Assembly: GCF_001812805.1 (NCBI RefSeq)
Contig: NZ_KV810518.1
Location: 1-34,845 of the forward strand
DNA from: Corynebacterium sp. HMSC078H07
GTDB lineage: Bacteria > Actinomycetota > Actinomycetes > Mycobacteriales > Mycobacteriaceae
DNA length: 34,845 nt
Reading direction: 5' to 3'
The notes below the pieces were generated by a model. That model searched no databases, was not told where the DNA came from, and saw only the letters and a list, made by a program, of their open reading frames with translations. How positions within the stretch are numbered: the stretch's first letter is position 1; each line of letters opens with the position of its first letter. A program made the translations under genes and the position numbers. Of the stretch, positions 6,500-14,312 are shown piece by piece.

Positions 6500-7594
6500 A
6501 TGAATGCTCCAATTGCGGCGGAGCTATTCCCGGCCGGGGAGATCCTCGCTGACGAGCTAGAAACACGCGGATGGACCCAGGCCGACTTTGCCGAGGTGCT
6601 CGGTCGTCCGGCACAGTTTGTCTCGGAGATTATTTCCGGAAAAAAGGAGATCACGCGCGAATCCGCAGCCCAGATCGGTGCCGCCCTGGGCACCTCCGCG
6701 GAATTCTGGCTTAACCTCCAGGACTCCTACCTGTTATGGAAGCAGTCTCAGGACGACCGGACGCAGAACAACCTCAACGTCGTGAAAATCCGCGCACAGT
6801 TACGAGAGCTAGCCCCCGTCTCTCTGCTCGTCAAGCGGGGATACATCACCGCCACCGACGTACAAAGTCAGGCATGCGAGGTGCTGAACTTGTTTGGCAA
6901 GAAATCCTTTGAAGATCCCTTGGGGATAAGCTTCGCCGCCCGACGTAGTAACTGCGAGGAAAAGGTCACTGTTCTGCAGGAAGCGTGGGCAGCTTGCGTT
7001 AGAGCAACTGCCAGCGTTCTCGAGGCTGCCCCCTACTCCCGAAAGGCACTAGAAGACCTCGCCCGGACACTGTCGAGTAGAGCATGTGACCCGCAGGCTT
7101 TTGCTGAGTTCCAGACTCTGTTCGCCGAGGCAGGGGTGAAACTTGTTTATGTGGAGGCTTTTCCGGGAGGAAAACTCGACGGCTGCGCCATGATGGTCGA
7201 CGGGCACCCCGTAATTGGCATATCGGGACGAGGGAAACGGCTCGATAAGATACTATTTACCATCCTGCATGAGACAGCCCATATATTATTGGGTCACCTG
7301 GTCGACAATGGCGAGGTCATCCTCGATGACCTATCAGATGACAGTGCCGATAATGAAGCCCAGGCAGACCAGCTGGCCAGCGAACTCGTGATCTCTAGCC
7401 CTTTACCGGCGGTTGCTGATCGTGTGCACTCATCCTGGATTAAAGAACAAGCCGACCACCTAGGGGTTCATCCCATCACCCTGATTGGAAGGCTTCAAAA
7501 AGAGGGTAACCTGTCGTGGAAAACCACTCTTGTGCGCAACGCTCCCACCGTCATCGCTCAGCTTGAAAGCTGGGAATCACCCCTCCCAGCCTGA
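6500..7594 (+). CDS. higA: HigA-type antitoxin fused to an ImmA/IrrE (M78) metallopeptidase domain
   Basis: 364 residues with two domains. Residues 1-95 form an XRE-type helix-turn-helix of the HigA/VapI kind (WTQADFAEVLGRPAQFVSEIISGKKEIT, then LGTSAEFWLNLQ). The C-terminal part, about 190-330, is an ImmA/IrrE-type peptidase: HETAH at residues 257-261 gives the zinc-binding HExxH and E286 in NEAQADQLASELV is the likely third ligand. Classic HigA is about 100 residues, so this is a fused form, which is known for some HigBA loci. It should neutralise HigB and repress the operon; the protease domain may act in self-cleavage or stress-triggered release, which is inferred. The start at 6500 follows GAGAGAAGGTGA. 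Confidence 0.85.
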   Translation: MNAPIAAELFPAGEILADELETRGWTQADFAEVLGRPAQFVSEIISGKKEITRESAAQIGAALGTSAEFWLNLQDSYLLWKQSQDDRTQNNLNVVKIRAQLRELAPVSLLVKRGYITATDVQSQACEVLNLFGKKSFEDPLGISFAARRSNCEEKVTVLQEAWAACVRATASVLEAAPYSRKALEDLARTLSSRACDPQAFAEFQTLFAEAGVKLVYVEAFPGGKLDGCAMMVDGHPVIGISGRGKRLDKILFTILHETAHILLGHLVDNGEVILDDLSDDSADNEAQADQLASELVISSPLPAVADRVHSSWIKEQADHLGVHPITLIGRLQKEGNLSWKTTLVRNAPTVIAQLESWESPLPA

Positions 7595-7635
7595 CTGACA
7601 TTGGTAGCTTCGTTCACCATCAGCAAGACGTTTGC

Positions 7636-7863
7636 CTATCGGGCACTGAAAGTAACGGAAGAGATGCACTCATTACGGAAAGGACACGGCTTGCTGCCGG
7701 CTCCGATGTCCAAGAATTTCTTCGCTACATTTTGAAAAAGTCGCTCACGAGCCTGCAGGACAATCACACTCACTGGGCGGACACACTCAGAGTCAATGCA
7801 ACGGATCGCTGAAAGGATCAGCCCAAACCGTTCAGCGAGCTCTCGCTTAATCTCGGGGAGGGG
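7636..7863 (-). pseudogene. Start-less coding fragment, unknown
   Basis: An open minus-strand frame bounded by stops at 7866-7864 and 7638-7636, about 75 codons, with no plausible start codon near its beginning. The reading EIKRELAERFGLILSAIRC and, near the end, GAGSKPCPFRNEC looks protein-like in composition (charged helix, Cys pair) and unlike random frames. I do not recognise the family. Most likely the C-terminal remnant of a gene cut by past IS activity. Confidence 0.3.
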
Positions 7864-7894
7864 TTAGCATCGATGACTTCCTTCAGCGCTTTGA

Positions 7895-8234
7895 GGTGTA
7901 GTCTAAAAATCCGACAAAACGACTGAATCGGGAAATCCGGCGGCGCACCGACGTTGTAGGAATCTCCCTTAACCGCAGTTCTGTAATCCGCCTGATCGAT
8001 TCTGTGCTAGCTGAACAGCAGAATGATTGGATCCAGCAAAAGCGCTAGATGTCGCTGGCAAGCTTGGAACAAACCCGAAACCTCATAGCCGCCAACACCT
8101 TCAATGCTAGTAGCACGAAGACCGCCGAAGAAGCAGCCTAATGAACTGACACCAACCTCGAGTCGGACCCCAACACCGCCCCGGACACTATCCTCGATTT
8201 AGAAAGAACAAACACACCACTTCCACAGGCCTAA
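7895..8234 (+). pseudogene. IS256-family transposase C-terminal remnant
   Basis: A plus frame broken by several stops reads [20 protein letters not shown], then [20 protein letters not shown] and NDWIQQKR. This is the conserved C-terminus of IS256-type (Mutator-like) transposases, whose intact form reads [26 protein letters not shown] or similar. A TAG replaces the expected Trp before SKNP, another TAG is at 8046, and TAA/TGA follow at 8139-8144. The N-terminal and catalytic parts are missing and I see no terminal repeats. It marks the right edge of the accessory island, just before the conserved backbone begins at 8254. Confidence 0.75.
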
Positions 8235-8253
8235 CCCTCTGGCAACGCACAAA

Positions 8254-8940
8254 CTATTCGGCGTGCGTAAAGACGGAATAATCAGCAGGACGAGCGCCTG
8301 CGGCGGCAGCGCGCTCAGCAGCCTTGAGGAAATCAGAGACAACCTTGCGGTCATCAAGATTGCGTCCCGAAATGGAAAGGCGCACGGTATTGCCGCGCTC
8401 GGCGGAGCGTTCTGCAGCGCGGATGATGTTGCGGCGCCACCACTTCGCCGAACCAAACCCCTCACCAAAGGACAGGTTGCGGGCTTGGTGGAGCTCGCCG
8501 GAGCGCAAATCATGGATACCTCGGGTGGAGGCGGCGAAGTCGAAGTCAAACTCGGGAAGGACGGTGAGCGTGCCTTCCGACATGCGCCAGCGCGGCGGCG
8601 CAAAGATAGTGGGCTCGAAGCCGATCTTTGCCATCTGCCGCGTCGCCCCCTTCAGGCGCAGGCGTGCCTCGTGCGCATCCAGGTTGGCAAACTCCGCGCG
8701 GCGGCCCTGAACTGCTTGGTCGAAGCCGTTGAGAATGAGCACTCGGCCCGATTCAGCTTGCTCCCGCAACCACGACTGTGTCGCCGAATCCTTAGCCAGG
8801 TGCCAGTTGCCGTCAATGTGCGGCGCCACAAGCAACGAAACAGGAATTGTGGCTTTATCGAGCTGCTTGAGCAGACTGGAGGCCTGGCTTCGGGTGTCAT
8901 CAAAAATACTGGAAATCGAAACCAAAAGGTGGCCATGCAT
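8254..8940 (-). CDS. DUF2334-type polysaccharide deacetylase-like protein
   Basis: 228 residues. The N-terminus MHGHLLVSISSIFDD and the APHIDGNW motif, followed by NGFDQ, RLRLKGATRQMAKIGFEPTI and FAPPRWRMS, match the DUF2334/NodB-like fold group found in corynebacteria next to the oligopeptidase gene. These proteins resemble carbohydrate deacetylases, with Asp and His residues that could bind a metal, but the substrate is not known. There is no signal peptide, so it is probably cytoplasmic. It lies 54 nt downstream of the peptidase and is probably the last gene of a purC-peptidase-DUF2334 unit. Confidence 0.65.
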   Translation of the reverse strand: MHGHLLVSISSIFDDTRSQASSLLKQLDKATIPVSLLVAPHIDGNWHLAKDSATQSWLREQAESGRVLILNGFDQAVQGRRAEFANLDAHEARLRLKGATRQMAKIGFEPTIFAPPRWRMSEGTLTVLPEFDFDFAASTRGIHDLRSGELHQARNLSFGEGFGSAKWWRRNIIRAAERSAERGNTVRLSISGRNLDDRKVVSDFLKAAERAAAAGARPADYSVFTHAE

Positions 8941-8994
8941 AAGGAAAATTATCGCACAGCCACCGCGCCGCCGCGCGCCGAGCGGGGGTGACGC

Positions 8995-11103
8995 TTAAGC
9001 CTCCGCCCCCGTCGCTTGGTTAATGAGCCATGCATACTCAAACGCGTTCTGCTTCCACTTGGCATAGCGGCCTGACACGCCACCGTGGCCGGCTGCCATC
9101 TCAGTTTTGAGGAGGAACTCGCCGCCGGTGGCGACGTCGCGAAGCTTGGCTACCCACTTCGCCGGCTCCACGTAGAGCACGCGGGTGTCGTTAAGCGAAG
9201 TCAGCGCGAGAATATTTGGGTAGTCCTGCGCCTGAATGTTCTCGTACGGCGAGTAGGAGGCCATGTAGTCGTAAACCTCAGGGTCGTGGAAGGGGTCGCC
9301 CCACTCTTCCCACTCCACCACCGTGAGCGGCAGCTCCGGCATAAGAATCGAGGTCAGCGGGTCCACAAAGGGCACGTTGGCCTGGATAGCCTTGAACCTA
9401 TCCGGCGCCATGTTCGCCACCGCACCCATGAGCAAGCCACCGGCGGAACCGCCTTCCGCCACCAGCTGCGAAGGCGTCGTCACGTTGCGCGCGATAAGGT
9501 CATCAGCCACCGCGATGAAGTCCGTAAACGTGTTTTTCTTCGCCAGCATCTTGCCGTCGTCGTACCAGTTACGGCCCATCTCGCCACCACCGCGCACGTG
9601 CGCCATGGCAAAAATCATGTCGCGGTCCATGAGCGACAAACGGAACACCGAGAAATACGGGTCCATATTCGCCTCATAAGACCCGTAGCCATAGAGCAAC
9701 GTCGGGTTCGGCTGCGTGCGGTCCAGATCCGCGCGGTGCACGATGGACACTGGAATCTTCGTCCCATCGGGCGCCTCCGACCAGACGCGGTAGGCCACGT
9801 ATTCGTCCTTGTCGTAGCCGCCCGGGACTTCTTGCTCCTTGAGCAGCGTGTACTCGCCGGTGGCTACGCGGTAATCAAAGAGCTGCGCGGGCTGAATGAA
9901 GGACGTATAGCTCACGCGCAGCACCGGCGCATCCCATTCCGGGTTGCCGGCCACGCCAACGGTGTAGAGCTCCTCATTGAAGTTGAGCTCGCTTAAGGGC
10001 GTCCACCCCTCCCGCACGTCCATCACCGCCGCACGGCCGATACCGCCGCGGCGATAGCCCACGACGATCTGGTCGCGGTAGCAATCCACGCCCTCGATGC
10101 GCACGGAGTCATCGTGCGGCATGAGGACGGTGAGATCGCGCAGGGTTGGAAGCTCATCAGCAACCGCGCAATACCCCAAGGCAAAGTTGGGACCCGTGGC
10201 GTTGTGGGTGACGACCCAATAATCGGTGCCGCCCACCACGGCATGATCGACGTCGTAGTCCACGCCGGTCTCGCGCTCCCACAGGCAGCGGAACTCGCCC
10301 TCTGGGGTGGACTGCTCGAGCACCCACGCCTCGTTCGTCGTCTTCGAGCCGGAGACAATCATGATGTACTTCTCGCTGCGGGTCGTGCCCACGCCGATGC
10401 CGAAACGCGAGTCCTCCTCGCGCATGACCACGACATCCTCCGACTGCGGGGTGCCCACGCGGTGGCGCCACACCGTATCCGGGCGCCATGCGTCATCCAC
10501 GGTGGTGTAGAAGATGAACTCCTCCCCTACCCACGTCGCGCCGTAGAAGATGCCCTCCAGACGATCCTCCAGCAGTGAGCCAGTACGCAGGTCCTTGATG
10601 AAGAGCTCAAAGCGCTCATCGCCGGCCACATCGACCGAATAAGCCAGCAGGTCACCAGAATCGCTCACCGTGGACGCACCCAGGGCGAAGAAGTCGTGGC
10701 CGTCGGCGAGCGCGTTGACGTCGAGAAGCACCTGCTCCCCGTCGGGAGCGCCTTCCTCCGGGATGGTCGGCGGAGTCCACGGATCGGAGCCTTCCGAGAC
10801 CGGGATGCGGCAGCTGTAGCCGTACTCCTTGCCCTCCTCGGTGCGGCCGTAGTACCAGTACTTGCCACGGCGCTGGGGCACGGACATGTCCGTTTGCTTG
10901 ATGCGGGACTTGACCTCAGTAAAGATGTTCTCCGTCAAGGTGTCCAGGTGTGCGGTGCGCTCTTGGGTATAAGCGTTTTCGGCCTCAAGGTACTCGCGGG
11001 TCTCCGGAGCGTCTTTCTCGCGCAGCCACTCGTAATCATCGACGAAGCTGCGGCCGTGAAACTCTCGCGTGATAGGGCGCTTGGCAGCAATCGGTGCGTT
11101 CAT
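8995..11103 (-). CDS. ptrB: Oligopeptidase B (S9 family serine peptidase)
   Basis: 702 residues, the usual length of oligopeptidase B / prolyl oligopeptidase family members. The N-terminal two thirds form a beta-propeller that restricts access to short peptides; the C-terminal third is an alpha/beta hydrolase. The catalytic Ser is S553 in GGSAGG, the Asp is D639 in NDTRV and the His is H673 in GHGGVSGR. The preceding VRGGGEMGRNWYDDGK motif is also typical. It cleaves cytoplasmic peptides after basic residues in known relatives. No signal peptide is seen. The ATG follows purC by 9 nt with GAGG upstream, so it is co-transcribed with that purine gene, an arrangement also known in other corynebacteria. 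Confidence 0.9.
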   Translation of the reverse strand: MNAPIAAKRPITREFHGRSFVDDYEWLREKDAPETREYLEAENAYTQERTAHLDTLTENIFTEVKSRIKQTDMSVPQRRGKYWYYGRTEEGKEYGYSCRIPVSEGSDPWTPPTIPEEGAPDGEQVLLDVNALADGHDFFALGASTVSDSGDLLAYSVDVAGDERFELFIKDLRTGSLLEDRLEGIFYGATWVGEEFIFYTTVDDAWRPDTVWRHRVGTPQSEDVVVMREEDSRFGIGVGTTRSEKYIMIVSGSKTTNEAWVLEQSTPEGEFRCLWERETGVDYDVDHAVVGGTDYWVVTHNATGPNFALGYCAVADELPTLRDLTVLMPHDDSVRIEGVDCYRDQIVVGYRRGGIGRAAVMDVREGWTPLSELNFNEELYTVGVAGNPEWDAPVLRVSYTSFIQPAQLFDYRVATGEYTLLKEQEVPGGYDKDEYVAYRVWSEAPDGTKIPVSIVHRADLDRTQPNPTLLYGYGSYEANMDPYFSVFRLSLMDRDMIFAMAHVRGGGEMGRNWYDDGKMLAKKNTFTDFIAVADDLIARNVTTPSQLVAEGGSAGGLLMGAVANMAPDRFKAIQANVPFVDPLTSILMPELPLTVVEWEEWGDPFHDPEVYDYMASYSPYENIQAQDYPNILALTSLNDTRVLYVEPAKWVAKLRDVATGGEFLLKTEMAAGHGGVSGRYAKWKQNAFEYAWLINQATGAEA

Positions 11104-11112
11104 TCAGCCTCC

Positions 11113-11970
11113 TTAAAAAGTGGTTCCGGACAGGCGCTCAAAGGCCTCAACGTAGCGCGCGCGGGTGGCCTGGACAACGTCCTCGGGCAGGCGCGGCGGC
11201 GTGGACTCCTTGTCCCAGCCGGAGTTGGTGAGCCAATCGCGCACGTACTGCTTGTCAAAGGAAGGCTGGACCTTGCTTTCCTCATAGGTATCGGCCGGCC
11301 AGTAGCGCGAGGAATCCGGGGTGAGGACCTCATCGGCCAACACCAGAGTGCCGTGCTTATCGACACCAAACTCGAACTTCGTATCCGCCAAAATAATGCC
11401 CTTCTCCTCCGCCAACGCGGCTGCTGTGGCATAGATACGTAGGGTCGCCTCACGCAGCTCCTCGGCGCGTTCGCGGCCGAGCTTGTCCACGACGACGTCG
11501 AAGGACACGTTCTCATCGTGATCGCCCTGCTCCGCCTTGGTGGCCGGGGTGAAGATGGGCTCGGGCAGGCGGGAAGCCTCGGTGAGCCCCTCGGGCAACT
11601 CAACGCCGCATACGCTGCCGGATGCCTTGTACTCCTTGAGTCCAGAACCGGTGAGATAACCGCGGGCGACGCACTCGAAGGGCAACATGTCGAGCTTCTT
11701 CACCACCATGGCGCGGCCGAGGACCTCTTCGGGGATGCGCTCATCATCGAGCGGGCCGGCGAGGTGGTTGGGGAAATCAATGGCGTCGAAGAAGAACATC
11801 GAGGTCGCCGTGAGCACGCGCCCCTTGTCCGGAATAGCCGGTTCCAGCGCATGGTCATAGGCGGAGATGCGGTCGGAGGCCACCATGAGCAGGGTGTTGT
11901 CGTCGATGTCATAGATATCGCGCACCTTGCCGGAGGCGATGTGGGTGTAGGAAGAAAGTTCAGGACGCAT
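11113..11970 (-). CDS. purC: Phosphoribosylaminoimidazole-succinocarboxamide synthase
   Basis: 285 residues. Joins CAIR and L-aspartate using ATP to give SAICAR in purine synthesis. Family hallmarks are [14 protein letters not shown] at the N-terminus, [28 protein letters not shown] and LADTKFEFG followed by [14 protein letters not shown]. Length agrees with the long actinobacterial PurC. An ATG nine bases further upstream (11979) was not used because it lies inside a TAGGAT -10 box (11983-11978); that box ends 7 nt before the ATG at 11970, pointing to a leaderless mRNA. Purine genes purB and purD lie nearby on the same strand but in a separate unit. Confidence 0.93.
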   Translation of the reverse strand: MRPELSSYTHIASGKVRDIYDIDDNTLLMVASDRISAYDHALEPAIPDKGRVLTATSMFFFDAIDFPNHLAGPLDDERIPEEVLGRAMVVKKLDMLPFECVARGYLTGSGLKEYKASGSVCGVELPEGLTEASRLPEPIFTPATKAEQGDHDENVSFDVVVDKLGRERAEELREATLRIYATAAALAEEKGIILADTKFEFGVDKHGTLVLADEVLTPDSSRYWPADTYEESKVQPSFDKQYVRDWLTNSGWDKESTPPRLPEDVVQATRARYVEAFERLSGTTF

Positions 11971-11977
11971 GACAACC

Positions 11978-12006
11978 ATCCTAGCCCCGTCTACACTGCA
12001 TCAAGA
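11978..12006 (-). promoter_or_regulatory. Promoter of purC
   Basis: Minus-strand -10 TAGGAT (11983-11978) with a weak -35 TCTTGA (12006-12001), 17 nt apart. The -10 ends 7 nt before the purC ATG, so the transcript probably has no leader. No PurR-like operator or riboswitch is visible in the 66-nt gap to the divergent gene. Confidence 0.5.
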
Positions 12007-12036
12007 TACGTCCCTATTCCGAGGAGTTTGACCACC

Positions 12037-12852
12037 ATGCGCACTCGCGTGACCTCTCTTGTGACCTCTGCTGCGCTGGTGTGCGGCGCCCTGTCTGTGC
12101 CCGCTGCGCACGCAGCCGACGTCTCCGTGCGCGAGTCCGCGCACGGCCAGTGGCTGTGCTCGATGTCGGCGTCGGCGTCGGATCGCGAGCTGGCTCGCGA
12201 CGTCCGCGAAGGCTACATCAACACCATCCGCGAAACCTCGGAGCAAATTCAGGCACGGTTCCCGAAGCTGGACTTCTCCGCGTACACCTCGCGGGATGTG
12301 AGCAAGGCGCCGGGCTATACAGCGACGGTGGCGGCGCTGGGCAGGGCCGGCTACACCGGCGCAGACATGCTCATCATCTTGGTTGGTGCTTCTGCCCCAG
12401 AAGCGCTGGTTGCAGACGAGTCGGTGTTGCTGCCTGAGGACGCCGAGTATTCCATCAACGCAGCAGCCGCCCGCTCTGAGAAGGGCCCGGCGCCCCTGCT
12501 GTCAACGGGTAGCGATTTCAGCCCTAAGCTTCGCGCCGCCTTGGCGGAAAACCAGGCGCAGGAGAAAGAAGCCGTCGACGCTTTCAACGCGGCTCAGTCG
12601 CAGGCCTTCGAAGAGTGCGTTTCTGAGCTGCGCGAACGCGGCGCGGAAGAGGGCATTCAGGAAGTTCCGGAGCTGACTATTCCGGGCGAGACCACGCAGG
12701 AGAAGAGCTCGTCTACGGGCGCTGCGGTCATTGGCGTGATGGTGGCGCTGACCGCGATTATGGTCGGCGGCTACCTGGCCTCGAACGGAAAGTCGATCGG
12801 TGCCTTCGGCGGCTTTGAGCTGCCGGTGCTGCGTGTACCGGGGCTTGGCTAA
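12037..12852 (+). CDS. Secreted protein with C-terminal membrane anchor, DUF6676-like in layout
   Basis: 271 residues. A Sec signal peptide is clear (MRTRVTSLVTSAALVCGALS followed by VPAAHAAD, cleavage after AHA about residue 27). The mature part is soluble and mostly helical (about 30-215), with two Cys (in WLCSMS and EECVSEL) that could pair outside the cell. A hydrophobic helix near residues 228-248 (GAAVIGVMVALTAIMVGGYL) anchors the C-terminus. I do not recognise an enzyme motif. The start at 12037 is chosen over a much longer upstream frame because GAGGAG lies at 12020-12025 and a signal peptide begins there. Its TAA overlaps the next ATG (TAATG at 12850-12854), so the pair is co-translated. 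Confidence 0.65.
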   Translation: MRTRVTSLVTSAALVCGALSVPAAHAADVSVRESAHGQWLCSMSASASDRELARDVREGYINTIRETSEQIQARFPKLDFSAYTSRDVSKAPGYTATVAALGRAGYTGADMLIILVGASAPEALVADESVLLPEDAEYSINAAAARSEKGPAPLLSTGSDFSPKLRAALAENQAQEKEAVDAFNAAQSQAFEECVSELRERGAEEGIQEVPELTIPGETTQEKSSSTGAAVIGVMVALTAIMVGGYLASNGKSIGAFGGFELPVLRVPGLG

Positions 12853-14159
12853 TGGCAGAGGACCCTCGTTCTGACGAGCTGGCTGTCGTCGTGAGCGACG
12901 ATGGTGCCCTCGTCCTCGGCCCCGCAGCTGAACTAGAGCGCTTGTCTGACAGTACTGACTCCTCTCCCATTACTCCCCAGCTCCTCCAGCGCGCGGGCCA
13001 GGCATTGTCGGGCCTTGAGCAGTACCAGAAGGAATCTGGTCGGTGGCTCAAGCTCGACGACGAATCGGCTGCGTATCTCAAGCGCTTGGGAATGAAGCCG
13101 GGCGATATTCGGGCTGGTGTCATCCGTGTGAAGGACACCCCTCGCGGGGCGAAGGCTGCCAACGGTGGCGTGCTTCTCAAGCACGTGAAGTTTGACAAAG
13201 CCGGGTTGCTCACGCCTGCGGCGCCGATGGTGTTGGCGTCGATGATGCAGCAGATGGCCGTCGAGAAGCAGATGGCGCAGATGCAGACTTACTTAGAGCG
13301 CATCGATGCGAAGCTCGATGCAGTGTTGCGCTTCCAGCAGGACACGCTGGCGGGCGAGCTCAACGGCGTGGCGGAGACGCTTGCCGAAGCCGCTCTCGTG
13401 CTCGAGGGCACTGAAAAGGTTACCGATACGCAGTGGGCCTCCGTACAGCACCTCAACGCCGACCTAGCCAAACTGCAAGGCCGAGTTTTGCGGCACCTCA
13501 CCGCAGTTGCCGAACGGATGGCGCAATCCAAAACCTCGCCCGGCAAGGTCAAGGAGACCTTCCAGAAGACCAACTCTGAGGCTCGCTTCTGGCTATATGA
13601 GCTGGCCCGCACGGTACAGCTGCAGAACCAGATGTACATACTGCAGCTCAACCGCGTCACTGCCGTGGAGGGCGACGTGTCTGAGGACTACATCGCGGCT
13701 GTTGGCAGGGCACGCGAGAAGCGCGCGGCGCGGTTGTTGGAAAGCCTGTCGGGGATTGCCGGCATAGCGCATGAGCTGGGCAGCTTCTCGACGTTCCGCA
13801 AGGCCATCGACTGGAACTCTCCCCGCGCCGTGCAGGAGGTCAACCGCTTCTTTGCCCAGCTGCGTGACTTTTCCGCCGCCGCGAACCTCGATGTCGAGGG
13901 CGCCGAGGACCTCGAGGCCGTCAACCGACCCGAGGCGTTCCGCGAGCTGACTGCCTCCAGCACCAACATCGCCCGCGAGCTGACCGCCTCCAGCACCAAC
14001 ATCGCCCGCGAAGCCGCTGGTGTTGCGCAGCAGCGCACCTTAGAAGCCGGCGAAACCGTAGCCAACCGCGCCCGGCAGGCCTGGGGCACAACCCGCGGCG
14101 CCATCGAGTCTGCGACGACGGGCGCAGACAACGCGCCGGATAAAGCAGAAAATGACTAG
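12852..14159 (+). CDS. Long helical coiled-coil protein, function unknown
   Basis: 435 residues, no signal peptide, no membrane segment strong enough to call. After a structured N-terminus (LAVVVSDDGALVLGPAAELE), the sequence is almost all charged helix: MMQQMAVEKQMAQMQTYLER and later blocks suggest coiled coils at about 130-200 and 265-330. Residues 364-385 hold a perfect 11-residue tandem repeat, RELTASSTNIA twice, from a 33-bp DNA duplication. Translational coupling (TAATG) to the exported, membrane-anchored protein before it suggests that the two act together, perhaps one on each side of the membrane. I know of no function for this family and do not propose one. Confidence 0.6.
   Translation: MAEDPRSDELAVVVSDDGALVLGPAAELERLSDSTDSSPITPQLLQRAGQALSGLEQYQKESGRWLKLDDESAAYLKRLGMKPGDIRAGVIRVKDTPRGAKAANGGVLLKHVKFDKAGLLTPAAPMVLASMMQQMAVEKQMAQMQTYLERIDAKLDAVLRFQQDTLAGELNGVAETLAEAALVLEGTEKVTDTQWASVQHLNADLAKLQGRVLRHLTAVAERMAQSKTSPGKVKETFQKTNSEARFWLYELARTVQLQNQMYILQLNRVTAVEGDVSEDYIAAVGRAREKRAARLLESLSGIAGIAHELGSFSTFRKAIDWNSPRAVQEVNRFFAQLRDFSAAANLDVEGAEDLEAVNRPEAFRELTASSTNIARELTASSTNIAREAAGVAQQRTLEAGETVANRARQAWGTTRGAIESATTGADNAPDKAEND
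13941..14006 (+). repeat. 33-bp tandem duplication inside the coiled-coil gene
   Basis: Two adjacent 33-bp copies (13941-13973, 13974-14006) differ at one base and encode RELTASSTNIA twice, in frame. A candidate length-variable site among strains. Confidence 0.9.
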
Positions 14160-14164
14160 ATGGT

Positions 14165-14223
14165 CGTTTCGATCAAATAAGGGCCAGAAAATTCGATCTG
14201 GACAACCTTATTTGATCGAAACG
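14165..14223. terminator. 18-bp perfect inverted repeat with a nested stem
   Basis: Left arm 14165-14182 and right arm 14206-14223 are exact reverse complements (CGTTTCGATCAAATAAGG and its partner). Inside lies a second 5-bp stem, CCAGA/TCTGG (14184-14188, 14197-14201). It lies just past the stop of the plus-strand gene and faces purB on the other strand, so a bidirectional terminator is the simplest reading, though the arms are long and AT-rich and lack a clear U-run. Confidence 0.6.
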
Positions 14224-14243
14224 TACATGGACCGGGCCAGCGA

Positions 14244-14309
14244 GGTACGTTTTCGTAAATAGTGCCCCCAAAATTGACTTTTTAGAGGGCCTGTCTGCGA
14301 AAACGTACC
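14244..14309. repeat. Second inverted repeat, 12-bp arms, beside the purB stop
   Basis: GGTACGTTTTCG at 14244-14255 pairs with CGAAAACGTACC at 14298-14309, with 42 nt between the arms. The right arm ends 3 nt before the purB stop codon. With the repeat at 14165-14223 it fills the whole convergent gap. It could be a terminator pair or the ends of a small miniature element. Confidence 0.55.
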
Positions 14310-14312
14310 GAG

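Noticed and set aside
11518..12036. 5' extension of the secreted-protein gene into purC
   Set aside because: The signal peptide and GAGGAG site at 12020-12037 fix the start; the upstream frame is antisense to purC.
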